A DNA stretch of 64,000 bases, from contig CM019823.1 of the NCBI GenBank assembly GCA_009763385.1, forward strand, positions 92,949,104 to 93,013,103. The letters are read 5' to 3'. The translations under genes were made by a program, and so were the position numbers. Positions 10,979 to 23,038 of this stretch are shown one piece after another (position 1 is the stretch's first letter; each line of letters opens with the position of its first letter). This DNA is from Coix lacryma-jobi var. lacryma-jobi (taxonomy: Eukaryota > Streptophyta > Magnoliopsida > Poales > Poaceae). Below the pieces are notes generated by a model. The model was not told the DNA's origin. It was given only the letters and a program-made list of their open reading frames with translations, and did no database searches.

Positions 10979-12880
10979 TGTTGGTCGTTCTTAGCGTCAC
11001 TAAAGATAGAGCTAGGCAACTATCCCCGGCAACGGCCCAGAAATGCTTGTTGACACTAGCTAATGTCATTACTTGGAGTAGACTATGGAATCTATTCCCG
11101 GCAACGGTGTCAGAAGTGCTTGTAGAAAGTCCGGTCACTATACCTAAAGGAGTGAAGCTAAAGCAGCTATCTACTAATGTCAAATGGGGTTGTCAATCCC
11201 GACACTAGTAGGAGCTAGCTAGAGAGAATGCAATCTACCAGGAGGAGATTCTACAAGCGCACAGAACTATCGTAGTAGCACTTCGCCTGGGAGTACCAGG
11301 TGTCGATTTATTTGATCCCAAGGGAAGGCTAGGGTGGTGTATGAGTCGAGTCAAGGAGGGGATGAGAGTCGAAGGATAAGAAAAGGGAAAGAGGAGAGGA
11401 GAAGAGAGGAGATGAAAGGCTAGAAAGAATATGTGGGTGGATAGGTAAGGATGAAATGGATGGCTAAGGTATGGTGGATGGATAGACAGATAGGGATAAC
11501 TAAGGATAACTAACTAATAACTACTAACTACTCCTAGATAACTATGAAGCAAGATAACTACGAAGCAAGATAGCTACGAAGCAGGATTGCTACGAAGCAG
11601 CATAGGCAAATGTCAAAAGAGCAACCAAGTTAAGTAAAGTTTTATTCCTATCTTATCAAGTATCGAGGCGTGCTAGCCTTTACCACTGACTTAGATTGAA
11701 CGCTAGCACAACGAGCCTTACTGTTAAACTTGGCCAACTACGTGGTTGAATTCAAGGCGCACAGGGCTCTCACCACCTGCTTGCTACCACAGCTATCCGG
11801 GGGTCCAGCCGTATCTGAAGGTAAGTCTATAACTAAGCACCCCACTTAATTATATTCTAACTATCTCTACCCTAGCTTTGAATAGAGACACCCTTGCGGA
11901 TGTCAGGGCAAATACTTGACTTAATAAGATAAACACTAAACTAACTAAGCAACCTATTGGCAAAGATCAATCACTAAGCACACTAGAGATTAACTACTAT
12001 GGCTAAGTGAATTGAACTGTAGGGATAACTAGGTCACACTCAAGGTACTTGATAAAGTAATACTGAAAGTAATACTAGAATAATGATAAATGTACCTGAG
12101 ATACAAGAGAGCAAACCAGACCAGAGACGCCGGGAAATCAACAGACCTCCGATGCCAGTCACTTGCACCCGCTTCTCTCTTAGCAAGCTCTACGCTACTA
12201 TGCCACTGGTCAGGGCTGAGCTGTGCTAAACTAAGAGCCACGCTGTAGCGAGGGCACTAGAGCTATACTCTCTCAACTAGCTAACCTACTTGCCTAAGCT
12301 CTCTGAGCTCTCACTTGCTTGCTTCTACTTGCTTGCTTGTGTCTTGGTGTGTTGTGGTGTGTTGCCTCAAGGGGGGTATTTATAGCCTTGTGGACTGAGG
12401 GGGGTACTTATAGCGGGCAGCCAATCGACCTAGGGCTAACCCTAGTGGCAAGCGCCAGCCCTAGGTGGCGGCCACCACCCCCTAGCAGTTGGATGCACCA
12501 CCATTGCTTCAACGGCATCCAGGAGCTCCAGAGAGGCGGTTGCAGGGTCGGTTGCATGTCCAGATAACCGTCATTGGTCATGATCCAGGCCATTCCCCTC
12601 CTGAGCCATCCGATGCCACTGACTTAGTGACCAAGGGCCAAGATTTGGCCTTGGGGAGGTCACATGGATCAGTGATGTGGCAGGGAGTGGACCTGGGCCA
12701 ACCCAAGTGGCGGGCGCCACCCCCCTGAGGCCCAATTGGGCCCTGCTGAGTGGGCTTGGCCTTTGGCGGTTCAAATATCCAAATTTGGTTCAAATCCTGT
12801 ATTCAAATCAAAATCTATGGACATGTGGAATTCGGTTAGTTTGAAACCTATTTGACTACATTTCATGCCTTTTTGGTGAA
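10979..12880 (-). repeat. M right LTR (5' LTR), main part
   Basis: It matches 5266-7199. The match stops at GGTGAA (12880); the last 48 bp of the LTR appear 10 kb away at 22986-23033, after E2. Two bases plus one target copy were lost at the left junction. It holds fossil primer-binding sites at 11021-11039 and 11093-11112. Confidence 0.9.
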
Positions 12881-12893
12881 ACCTATGGACATG
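12881..12893. other. Junction filler with local templates
   Basis: This short piece belongs to neither the M LTR at that point nor the E2 tail. GAAACCTAT (12878-12886) matches 12843-12851, and CTATGGACATGT (12883-12894) matches 12815-12826, both within 70 bp. That is the signature of end-joining repair with templated synthesis. Confidence 0.65.
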
Positions 12894-13345
12894 TCTCCTT
12901 GGATCCTTGTTTTGACTTTACAATATATGCAAAACAAGTATGCTACTTTGTTTATCCCTACCAAGCTCCACATAAGCCTGATAGATTAGGATAAGACAAA
13001 AATAAGGCAATCACATGCTATGCCTTGGTGAGGAACCAAACACCTATAAGAGTGTCTTGAGAGTACTATGAGGAGTAAGCATGAACTATGTGTTTTCCTT
13101 TCAAACTGTCCTAAAAACTCTAAGTACCAAGAACAAGAATTCAGGGAGATGATTTTGCTTTGAGATTTGTTCCTTTTCTCAACATCTAAAGGATATACGA
13201 TACATAGTACCACATAACCCATTTGTATAAACTATGTTAGGAATGATGTTTTATGATCATTATCATTTTAAGTATGTAATAATCACTTGTTCACTTTCTC
13301 TAACCTTTACTCGAGGACGAGCAAAGATTCAAGTGTGGGGGATCT
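12894..13345 (+). repeat. E2 left-unit internal tail with polypurine tract
   Basis: It is nearly identical to 21078-21529 and 63400-63845. It ends in ATTCAAGTGTGGGGG plus ATCT, directly before the LTR start TGTTGACGG. Confidence 0.85.
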
Positions 13346-14799
13346 TGTTGACGGAATGTTATAGCATGTTTTAACTTATCAAAATACCATCAACAGGCCT
13401 CGGTTTCAAGGAAGTATAGCATATCATGAGCATATTTATCACTAATAAGTTCCACTTGTTCTCTTAGCTTGTGAACTTGTAGGAGATGGCAAAATGAACA
13501 AAATGAGGCAAGGTGGGCCCACCAAGGGGGTCGGCCGACCCCACCTTGGGGCCACCTCGGCCAGGGTGACATGGCATGATCCAAGAGAAGCATGTTCAAG
13601 CCAATATCAACCCTTGGATCAAACATGTGCTTTTACTCAATGGTGCAAGATGAGAAGCACATGATTCATGGGTCCACACCGAAACCAAATGCAACCGTCA
13701 TCACAAGACTTGCTCCATGACATGTGGGGTCACCAAGGGAGAGAAGAAGGTGGGCCAGCCCTGTCATAGGGGCGTCGGCCGACCCCTCCTTGGTGGGGCC
13801 CATCTGCACTATTCATTAGGATGACATCACCACCTTCTAGAAGATGTACCCCGGGCCCACATGTCATGGAGTGGGGTCGGCTGACCCCATGGTGAGCTTC
13901 ATCCAAGTCGGTGGCAAAGCACATGTTTCACACGTGAACAATATCCTAGCCATTCATCAAGGTCGGTTGCTATGACGGTTTTGATCCAATGGCCATGGAA
14001 GGAGAGCACACGGATCGTTGACGTGGCACCGGAGTAGCCGCTACTCCACCTCCAAGCTATAAATACCCCCTAGAGCTCTTCATTTGTACGCACACCAAGG
14101 AGAAACTACTCTCTAGTTGTAGTACTATCAATCATAGGGAGAGAGTGAGGAGAGTGCGGAGGAAGTCCCGGGTCTGTCGGGAGTCTCCTCCAAGCTGTGA
14201 CTCGGCGGATGCGGCCTTCTTTGTAAGTAAGCATTCGAGATTCTTTTATGGTTTTTGATCCTTAGTTCAAGTAAAGTATTTAATTTTGTTGTTCATTGGT
14301 TCACCGCCCTTAACCCGGTACTCTAGTCAATATCATCGGAATTTGGATTAGAGTAGTAAGATATAGTGTAGACGTGGTGTCTAGATTATACGCTTACCTG
14401 TGTCTGCGGCTTGTTCAACGGTTTGTTTGTGGTAGCTAGTAGGTGGTGACAGCCCTATCTAGCCTTTGATTCCACCATGTTTGGCCAAGTTATTAAAACG
14501 TAGGTCTTCTTGTGCTAGGTAGTTTAGCACCCTTCTCATCCCTTTCTGTTGCTAAACGGCTTAGTGACCCGAAGTGAACAACCTTTGTATCTACCTTACC
14601 TATCTAGTTTCATAACCATAGAGATCCTCTCAACCAAATCTATCTTATACCCTTGTGTCATCATAGGACGAGCTTAGTTCTTTGTTAAGACCACTTCACG
14701 TTCCCTATGGAAAATACGATACCTGGAATACTCCTGGTGACGGCTACCTTGACAACCGTACGCTTGCGGTTTACCCGTTTGCCACTTTAGGTGTCAACA
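13346..14799 (+). repeat. E2 shared/5' LTR, 1454 bp
   Basis: It begins TGTTGACGG, ends GTGTCAACA and is nearly identical to 21530-22985 by eye. A TATA-like box, TATAAATA, lies at 14058-14065. Palindromic motifs of the GGGGTCGGCCGACCCC type occur at 13527-13542, 13769-13787 and 13873-13888, all in U3. Confidence 0.9.
14058..14065 (+). promoter_or_regulatory. Putative TATA box of E2 LTR
   Basis: TATAAATA is followed by CCCCC; the copy in the 3' LTR is at 22241-22248. The start of the window aligns just downstream of this box. Confidence 0.6.
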
Positions 14800-14806
14800 A
14801 GCTTTC

Positions 14807-14824
14807 TGGTGCTGTTGCCGGGGA
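14807..14824 (+). other. E2 primer-binding site (tRNA-Asp)
   Basis: TGGTGCTGTTGCCGGGGA matches the tRNA-Asp complement with two mismatches. It starts eight bases after the LTR end. Confidence 0.8.
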
Positions 14825-14897
14825 ACGGTAGTTGTTCTTAATATAGAATTGAGTCTCCTATTTATCAATTTCATCAATTTCATTTACCTTTTACATC

Positions 14898-16363
14898 ATG
14901 GATCAAACACCTCTCTTTCAATATGGTGCTCCAAAGGGCGCTAGTTTGGAGCCACCTAAATCATCCAAAGCCATCTTGGTTGTTCGCTATGAGCTTTGCC
15001 CTGCGATGGTTCAGGCAAATCCCTTTTCTGGGAGCGAAGATGAGAGTCCATATACTCATCTGCGTGAATTTGAGCAATTGTGCTCATGTCTTCATATTCA
15101 AGGCATGACACGAGATACCTTGAAATGGAAGCTATTCCCATTTTCTCTGACGGGGATAGCTAAACATTGGTATGCTCGCCACATAGAGAGTGTACAAGGA
15201 GAATGGGAAACCCTTCAAACCAAATTTTGTGTAGCCTTCTTTCCCATTTCTCGTGTTGTCCATCTTCGAACGGAGGTCCTAACGTTTAAGCAAAAAGAGA
15301 AGGAGCCTCTAGGTGCATCATGGGTTCCGTTTTACAGATCTTGTCTCTTCAGGCCCTGACCTTGCTATACCTGACCCAATGCTTTTATAACATTTTTATA
15401 TGGGTCTTACCAAGGAACTCTGCACAATTCCTTAATATAGCCTCTGGAGGAGCTTTCCTTCATCTGTCCGCGAGTGAAGCGAGGTCCATTCTTGATAAAA
15501 TCCTTGAAAACACTCCTTACACCGACATTCTTGAGGAGCTCCCAGAGGTAGAAAAGGAATCATCTCCCAAGCAAGAAGAAGAGGTCCAAATAGTTGAATC
15601 ACAACCACCCCAATTCCATGATTTAGCTATCGCTCCTGAACCAAAAACACCACAAGACCTAACTCCTCTAAAGGAAGAAGAAATTCAACCTTTGGAATTC
15701 CCTTTTGAAATCGAGGATGATCTTTTCTCTGATTCCGATTATGGAAATACCTCGAATTTCCCCGTGAAAAAGAGATCTTCTGCATCATCCACTCCAAACC
15801 TTCATTCTCCAAGCTATCTTAAGGATACGATCAAAGAGCTAACATCCATCATGAGCAATGAGTGGCTTAAGGAGGCTGAAACAGCATCCGAAGTAATTCG
15901 GATCATTTCTCCCTCCACAACTATTCGTTGTTTCATGAAAGATGTTGCATTAGACTCTTTTTACAATTCCACCGTCAGAGTGAGCATCATGTCTGATTCT
16001 CTAGCATATGCCCTCTTTGCTAGTGATGAACCTCTGACTCCGACTGACAAACTCCTCAAAATTCCATCTGGAGAAGTCATAAAGTGTCATGGGATTGCAC
16101 GCATGGTCCCAATCACAATCAATGAAATCATAATTCTCTTAAACTTCTATATCTTCGAGATTTCTGATTTTCATCTTTTGATTCGGCATCCCCTTGAAAA
16201 GCTCCTACAAGAAGGTCAACATTCGGGGAGCCTTCATGTCAACCTCGGGAAAAGTGTGAACCTTTCTGTTCCCTTAACACGATCTGCAAATTCAAAAGCA
16301 GAGTCAAATCCTGAGCATATTCCAATGGAGGTGATGACAACCTCTCTTCTAGAATTTTTTTAA
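14898..16363 (+). pseudogene. E2 gag and protease region, frameshifted
   Basis: The ATG at 14898 opens a gag very like that of E1 (MDQTPLFQYGAP, then KLFPFSLTGIAKHWYA). The frame fails near 15340; a second frame carries the rest of gag and the protease-like region to a TAA at 16361-16363. The order and spacing follow E1 835-2280. No D-S/T-G triad is evident; an IRHPL motif near 16185 corresponds to IGHPL in E1. Confidence 0.85.
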
Positions 16364-18195
16364 CCAAATCTTGAAGATGATGCTCAACATTTCATCCAAG
16401 AAGAGGACAACATGGATGAACCCATAGACTTGAAGGAGTCCGAACCACCATCAAAACCTCCCATTGAACTCAAACCCCTCCCCTCAGGTCTCAAGTATGT
16501 GTTTCTCAATGGTGATCGAGAATCTCCCGTAATCATTAGTGATAAACTTTCTTGGATGATGAAACTTTAAACTATACTGTTTTGAGAAATATCGATCTGT
16601 TTTAGGAACTACTCTCTTCAAGAACTCAAATGGATTAGTCGCTCTTGTTACGCTTCGCCAGCCCTATCGATCCTGAAATTCCACACCTTCTAGGAGCCTC
16701 AAAGAATGTTGAACAATGCGATGAGAGAAGTTGTGAGAGAGTCTTAAAAACTCTTACACGAGGCATAATCTACCCTGTTCCAAATAGTGAGTGGGTTAGC
16801 CCAGTGCAAGTCGTGCCTAAGAAGGGAGGCATGACGGTTGTTCAAAATGATAAAAATGATTTGATCCCTCTACGAACCATTACGGTTGGAGGATGTGCAT
16901 AGATTAACGAAGGCTTAACAAGGCTACAAGAAAGATCACTTTCTGTTGCCCTTCATTGATGAAATGTTGGAACGGTTAGCAAAACAATCTTTCTTTGTTT
17001 CCTTGATGGTTATTCGGGTATCATCAAATCCCCATCCATCCCAACACCAAAGTAAGACCACCTTCACATGCCCTTATGGGACATATGCATATCGTTGTAT
17101 GTCTTTTGTTTATGCAATGATCCGCTTCTTTCCAAAGTTGCATGATGTCCATCTTCTCTGACATGATCGAGCAAATCATGGAGGTATTCATGGATGTTCT
17201 CTGTCTATGAAAAAACCTTTGATGATTGTCTCAAAAATTGGGACAAGGTCTTACAAAGATGTGAGGAAAAGCACTTAGTCCTAAATTGGGAAAATGTCAT
17301 TTCATGGTTCGGGAAGGCATAGTGCTAGGACATAGAGTGTCTGACCGTGGGATCGAGGTGGATAGAGCTAAGATAGAAGTCATAGAACAACTTCCACCTC
17401 CCACGAATGTCAAGGGTGTTAGAAGTTTCTCGGCATGCTGGTTTTTATAGGTGTTTTATAAAAGACTTCTCTCAAATTGCTCGTCCTTTAACAAACCTGC
17501 TTGCTAAAGATGCACCCTTTGATTTTAATGTTGAGTGTTTAATTGCTTTTTACATTCTCCAGAAAGCACTTGTCTCTGCGCCAATCATCCAACCCCGTGA
17601 TTGGACGCTTCCTTTTGAAATAATGTGTGATGCAAGTGATTATGTTGTCGGTGCCGTTCTTGGTCAAACAAAAGATAAAAAGCATCATGCAATTTCTTAT
17701 GCTAGCAAAACTTTGCTGGACCTCAACTTAATTATGCAACAACTGAAAAAGAGCTCCTAGCTGTTGTTTTTGCTATTGATAAGTTTAGATCTTACTTAGT
17801 TGGAGCAAAAGTAATTGTTTATACCGATCATGCTGCTTGAAATACTTGCTCACTAAGAAAGATGCAAAACCACGTTTAATAAGATGGATCTTGCTACTCC
17901 ATGAATTTGACTTGGAAATAAAAGATAAAAAGGGAGTAGAAAATTTTGGTGCCGATCACTTGTCCGGAATACAATTCCAAGATGCACAGGATTGCCAATC
18001 AATGACTACCTCAGGGATGACACACTTCTCAAGATCACGGACTCCAACCCCTGGTATGCGAATATTGTGAATTTTATGGTTGTAGGACATGTACCACCAG
18101 GAGCAAACAAAAAGAAGCTCATACAAGAGAGTCGGGTACATCTTGGGATGAGCCATACCTTTATAGAGTCTGCAATGATGGTCTTCTGAGGAAAT
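16364..18195 (+). pseudogene. E2 RT and RNase H, many frameshifts
   Basis: RT and RNase H are recognisable only in pieces: PVPNSEWVSPVQVVPKKGG at about 16780, the family block PFIDEMLERLAK at 16946, RT box sequence near 17185 already out of frame, and the RNase H start DASDYVVGAVLGQ at about 17632. The block KYLLTKKDAKPRLIRW follows at 17840. At least six shifts separate the pieces. The same regions of E1 are mostly open, so this copy is more decayed or comes from an already defective lineage. Confidence 0.85.
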
Positions 18196-19285
18196 GTGTC
18201 CCTAAAGCAAAATCAATCAAGATCATTGAGAGATGTCATGCCGCACCATATGGAGGGCACTATGGGGCATTCAGAACCCATGCAAAGATTTAGCAAAGTG
18301 GCATTTTTGGCAAACATGTATGAAGATACAAAGAACTTCATCAAGAGATGTGTGAGGTGCCAAAAGCATGGGAACATCAATGCCTGAGATGCCATGCCGC
18401 TGACAAACAACCTTCAAGTGGAGCTCTTTGATGCATGGGGCATTGACTACATGGGACCTTTTCCAAGTCTCGTGGTTGCGAGTACATCCTGGTGGCTGTG
18501 GACTATGTGTCCAAATGGGTTGAAGCAATGCCGTGCAAAGCAGCAGCAGATGCAAGAGCTCAAGAAGGATGTTTGAAGAAACCATATTTCCACGATTTGG
18601 AACCCCAAGGTTGGTGATAAGTGATGGGGGCTCTCACTTCATTGATGGGAGTTTCCGACGGTTCCTAGAAGAGCAAGGTACAACATAGTTTGCAACTCCA
18701 TACCATCCCCAAACAAGTGGACAAGCAGAAACATCAAACAAACAAATCAAAAACATCCTGCAAAAAAAAGTAAATGAGATGGGGAAAGGATGGAGGGACA
18801 AGCTACTTGATGCACTTTGGGCGTATAGGACAGCATTCAAGACACCCATTGGCATGTCACCATACCAGATCGTATATGGGAAGACTTGTCACCTCCCAGT
18901 CGAGTTGGAATTTCGATCACATTGGGCCATAAAGAAATGGTATATGGACCTACAAGCTGCTGGGAGGCATAGAAAAATGCAAATTTCAGAGTTAGAAGAA
19001 TGGAGGGAGAAAGCATACCACAATGCCAAAATCTACAAGGAGAAAACAAAGAGATGGCATGACAAGAGAATAAAGAAAAAGGAGTTCAAGCCAGGAGACA
19101 AGGTACTTATGTTCAACTCAAGAGTTAAGCTATTTGGACATGGAAAGCTTCGAAGCAAATGGGAAGGGCCATTTCAAGTCATCAACACTTCATCTCATGG
19201 AGCTATCACACTTCAAGATGATGAAGGTAAAATCTTTAAGGTAAATGGTCAACGTTTAAAAGTTTTCTTTGAACCAGACAACTAG
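18196..19285 (+). pseudogene. E2 integrase, frameshifted
   Basis: The zinc-finger end CVRCQKHGN lies near 18350, followed by an in-frame TGA at 18385-18387. The core has D in GIDYMGPF (about 18440), VISDGGSHF near 18615 and QAETSNKQ near 18723. An open C-terminal stretch covers 18779-19285 with PGDKVLMFNSRVKLFGHG. Shifts occur near 18470 and 18570. The C-terminal domain is close to that of E1 but intact to its natural stop at 19285, which shows what M removed from E1. Confidence 0.85.
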
Positions 19286-21529
19286 ATGAGGAAATAGACA
19301 TGATTGAATTCAAACTATTCCATGATCCAACTTAATAAAAATAAACATTCATCATGTTGTTTCTTGTTCACATGCCTATCCTTTCTCTTTAACTTGTTTA
19401 CTTTCCCCTCCATGTTTGTTTTATGCATTGCTCTATTTGAATAAATTTTGACTCTCTAGTGTTTCCCACCAGAAGAGTCCTTTGTATTGTCACCTTTGTT
19501 GTCTATGAATAAAAGCCAGGTACAACTTCGATGAAGTGTCGGGGGTCTGTGACCCCAAGTTGCACAAATGCACTGGAGAACACAAAAGTCTTGAGTATTC
19601 ATGGAAGGACGCAGCCACACAAGGATGGAGAGGCGTAGGCCTTCTTGTGAGGTCGGCCGACCCCACCACAGAGTTGGTCGACCCCTTGCCAACCTCCAAT
19701 GCCCCTCCTCTGCTCTAGGACCTCGGTTTGATCCTTCCTCTCATCTTTTTGATACATGTGCAATACTTTAACATGCTTTCCATGGAACTAAAATGAACCA
19801 AATGCTTTCCATGGAACTAAATGAACCAAATGCACACTTTCCCTTTTAAATTTCCAATGTGTTTCCCTTCTTAGAGAATAAATAAAATCTATTTTGTCTC
19901 TACTGGTGTGTTTGCCACCAGTAGAGCACCTTGCATTTTACCTTTGTGTTATGTTCAAAGTTCATTTATGGAAAAATTCAAGTGTGGGGGGGATCGGACG
20001 ACCCCCAAATTTCATAACTGAACCACACTGAACTGCTGAGCACAGGCTGACGCGCTGCAGTGCACAAAACAGAGGTAAGCAAAGGGGTCGGGCGACCCCC
20101 GTTTTCTTGAATTTTTGAAAAGTGTTTTTGCAGATGTAAAACTGAATGGAGGAAAAAGCAAATGGAAACGAAAACGACCATTTGGTGGGGTCGGCCGACC
20201 ACCCCACCATGGTGACCTGGGCCCACCAGCTCACCTCTGCACAGTAAGCTCAACACTGCTGTCTGGTTCGTTTCCCCTCTCTCCTCTCGGTTCCAGCAGT
20301 TTCACACTCATTCCATATTCTGAATATAGTAAAAAGCTACAAAGTAACTGGAGTTATGATATGCTAAGAATGTTAATGACATAAAACCATGTTCTTACAT
20401 ATGTTTATACTCATGGGTAAACTAAATTAGGAAACCGTATTGACTAAGTAGTTGTTAAAAGTGAGATAAATCTTGGCTTAAGACTCAAACCTGTTTTTGT
20501 TTAAGGTGCTTAGAGATTTGTTTTTGAACATATCTCAAAACCATGGTATCATTTACTCCTCTATAGTGAGAAATACCTACCAAAACCATCCATATGCACA
20601 CATGATCAAAACCTTTTACACACATGCTACTTGTTTTTGTCCTGAGTTTGGTCAAACCTTGTTGACCCTAGTCAAGAATTTTGTCATAACCCCAAGATCA
20701 AGATCACGTACACACCATCTATATATGCAACTTCTACACTGGAAGTATGCCTGCACATGCCATTCATTTCCACTCTATAGATGCTCCGTACATTAAAGTT
20801 CTACAATATCTCTCAATCTAACTCTGGTTAGTAAAAAGAGACATTAAGGCTAAGCAAAAGAAAAAAAATGTGGACACATGAAGGTCCACTAAAAAAATGG
20901 ACACATGAAGGCCCACCAAAAAAAATAATATGGGCACATGAAGGTCCATTGTTGAAAAAATGCTAGCCATGTCTCAAGGTAAAATAAAGTAGAGAGAGAG
21001 ATTATATTAAAGGAGCATTCTAGTCCACATACTCTCCACACACATGCACATATTGATCTAGGATTATGACATTCTTCTCCTTGGATCCTTGTTTTGACTT
21101 TACAATATATGCAAAACAAGTATGCTACTTTGTTTATCCCTACCGAGCTCCACATAAGCCTGATAGATTAGGATAACACAAAAAAAGGCAATCACATGCT
21201 ATGCCTTGGTGAGGAACCAAACACTTATAAGAGTGTCTTGAGAGTACTATATGAGGAGTAAGCATGAACTATGTGTTTTCCTTTCAAATTGTCCTAAAAA
21301 CTCTAAGTACCAAGAACAAGAATTCAGGAGATGAGACTTTTCTTTGAGATTTGTTTCTTTTCTCAACATCTAAAGGATATATGATAGACAGTACCACATA
21401 ACCCATTTGTATAAACTATGTTAGGAATGATGCTTTATGATCATTATCATTTTAAGTATGTAATAATCACTTGTTCACTTTCTCTAACCATTACTCGAGG
21501 ATGAGCAAAGATTCAAGTGTGGGGGATCT
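19286..21529 (+). other. E2 3' noncoding region
   Basis: No ORF with recognisable homology lies here. It contains GGTCGGCCGACC-type palindromes at 19650-19664, 19986-20006, 20084-20100 and 20185-20206, a second copy of the polypurine motif ATTCAAGTGTGGGGG at about 19977, a short tandem repeat with TGGAC/GTCCA arms at 20865-20955, and the true polypurine tract at 21514-21529. The region from about 19845 on is nearly identical to E1 62160-63845. Confidence 0.8.
20865..20955. repeat. About 30-bp tandem repeat with inverted arms
   Basis: Units of the type TGGACACATGAAGGTCCA followed by an A-run recur three times. Each unit contains a 5-bp inverted repeat (TGGAC/GTCCA). The E1 copy is at 63185-63270. 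Confidence 0.75.
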
Positions 21530-22985
21530 TGTTGACGGAAGTTATAGCATGTTTTACCTTATCAAAATACTGTCAACAGGCCTCGGTTTCAAGGAAGTAT
21601 AGCATATCATGAGCATATTTATCACTAATAAGTTCTACTTGTACTCTTAGCTTGTGAACTTGTAGGAGATGGCAATATGAACAAAATGAGGCTAGGTGGG
21701 CCCACCAAGGGGGTCGACCGACCCCACCTTGGGGCCACCTCGGCCAGGGTGACATGGCATGATCCAAGAGAAGCATGTTCAAGCCAATATCAACCCTTGG
21801 ATCAAACATGTGCTTTTACTCAATGGTGCAAGATGAGAAGCACATGGATTCATGGGTCCACACCGAAACCAAATGCAACCATCATCACAAGATTTGCTCC
21901 ATGACATGTGGGGTCACCAAGGGAGAGAAGAAGGTGGGCCAGCCCTATCATAGGGGGGTCGGCCGACCCCCCTTGGTGGGGCCCATCTGCACTGTTCATC
22001 AGGATGACATTACCACATTCTAGAAGATGTACCCCGGGCCCACATGTCATGGAGTGGGGTCGGCTGACCCCATGGTGAGCTTCATCCAAGTCGGTGGCAA
22101 AGCACATGTTTCACACGTGAACAATATCCTAGACATTCATCAAGGTCGGTTGCTATGACGGTTTTGATCCAATGGCCAAGGAAGGAGAGCACGCGGATCG
22201 CTGACGTGGCACCGGAGTAGCCGCTACTCCACCTCCAAGCTATAAATACCCCCCTAGAGCTCTTCATTTGTATGCGCACCAAGGAGAGAAACTACTCTCT
22301 AGTTGTAGTACTATCAATCATAGGGAGAGAGAGGAGGAGAGTGCGGAGGAAGTCCCGGGTCTGTCGGGAGTCTCCTCCAAGCTGTGCCTCGGCGGATGCG
22401 GCCTTCTTTGTAAGTAAGCATTCGAGATTCTTTTATGGTTTTTGATCCTTAGTTCAAGTAAAGTATTTACTTTTGTTGTTCATTGGTTCACCGCCCTTAA
22501 CCCGGTACTCTAGTCAATATCATCGGAATTCGGATTAGAGTAGTAAGATATAGTGTAGACGTGGTGTCTAGATTATACGCTTACCTATGTCTGCGGCTTG
22601 TTCAACGTTTTTTTGTGGTAGCTAGTAGGTGGTGACAGCCCTATCTAGCCTTTGATTCCACCACGTTTGGCCAAGTTATTAAAACGTTGGTCTTCTTGTG
22701 CTAGGTGGTTTAGCACCCTTCTCATCCATTTTTGTTGCTAAACGGCTTAGTGACCCGAAGTGAACAACCTTTGTATCTACCATACCTATCTAGTTTCATA
22801 ACCAAAGAGATCCTCTCAACCAAATCTATCTTATACCCTTGTGTCATCGTAGGACGAGCTTAGTTCTTTGTTAAGACCACTTCACGTTCCCTGTGGAAAA
22901 TACGATACCTGGAATACTCCTGGTGATGGCTACCTTGACAACCGTACGCTTGCGGTTTACCCGTTTGCCACTTTAGGTGTCAACA
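21530..22985 (+). repeat. E2 3' LTR, 1456 bp
   Basis: It begins TGTTGACGG directly after the polypurine tract and ends GTGTCAACA. TTAGG follows, the continuation of the M LTR. Palindromes lie at about 21709-21725, 21953-21971 and 22056-22071. Confidence 0.9.
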
Positions 22986-23033
22986 TTAGGGTAAAATGTT
23001 GATGGTAAAACAGGTGTTTAAGGACCATCAACA
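22986..23033 (-). repeat. M right LTR, displaced last 48 bp
   Basis: It is identical to 7202-7249 of the left LTR and ends CCATCAACA. TACAC, the M target duplication, follows at once. Confidence 0.9.
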
Positions 23034-23038
23034 TACAC
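23034..23038. repeat. TSD TACAC, right of M
   Basis: Pairs with 5261-5265. Confidence 0.9.

Larger units (their letters stand above)
12894..22985 (+). mobile_element. E2: Athila-like element, remnant of a tandem LTR array
   Basis: The order is an internal 3' tail (12894-13345), an LTR (13346-14799), an internal region (14800-21529) and an LTR (21530-22985). The first tail ends in the family polypurine tract exactly at the start of the 13346 LTR, so that LTR served as 3' LTR of a left unit and 5' LTR of a right unit. The left LTR and most of the left internal region were deleted. The right end abuts the M LTR remainder beginning TTAGG. Confidence 0.8.
5266..23033 (-). mobile_element. M: gag-protease-only Athila-type element, inserted in E1 and itself split by E2
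   Basis: It is bounded by LTRs at 5266-7249 and 10979-12880 plus 22986-23033, and flanked by TACAC on both sides. Transcription is on the minus strand: primer-binding site 10955-10972, gag 10791 down to about 9571, protease to 8927, polypurine tract at 7250. There is no RT, RNase H or integrase between protease and the polypurine tract, only about 1.7 kb of noncoding DNA. It therefore looks like a non-autonomous derivative that depended on a related element for pol. The right LTR is split by the 10-kb E2 insertion. Confidence 0.85.

Noticed and set aside
13346..22985. E2 as a simple independent insertion with its 5' LTR at 13346
   Set aside because: The sequence directly before 13346 is the family polypurine tract and internal tail, not a target duplication or M LTR sequence.
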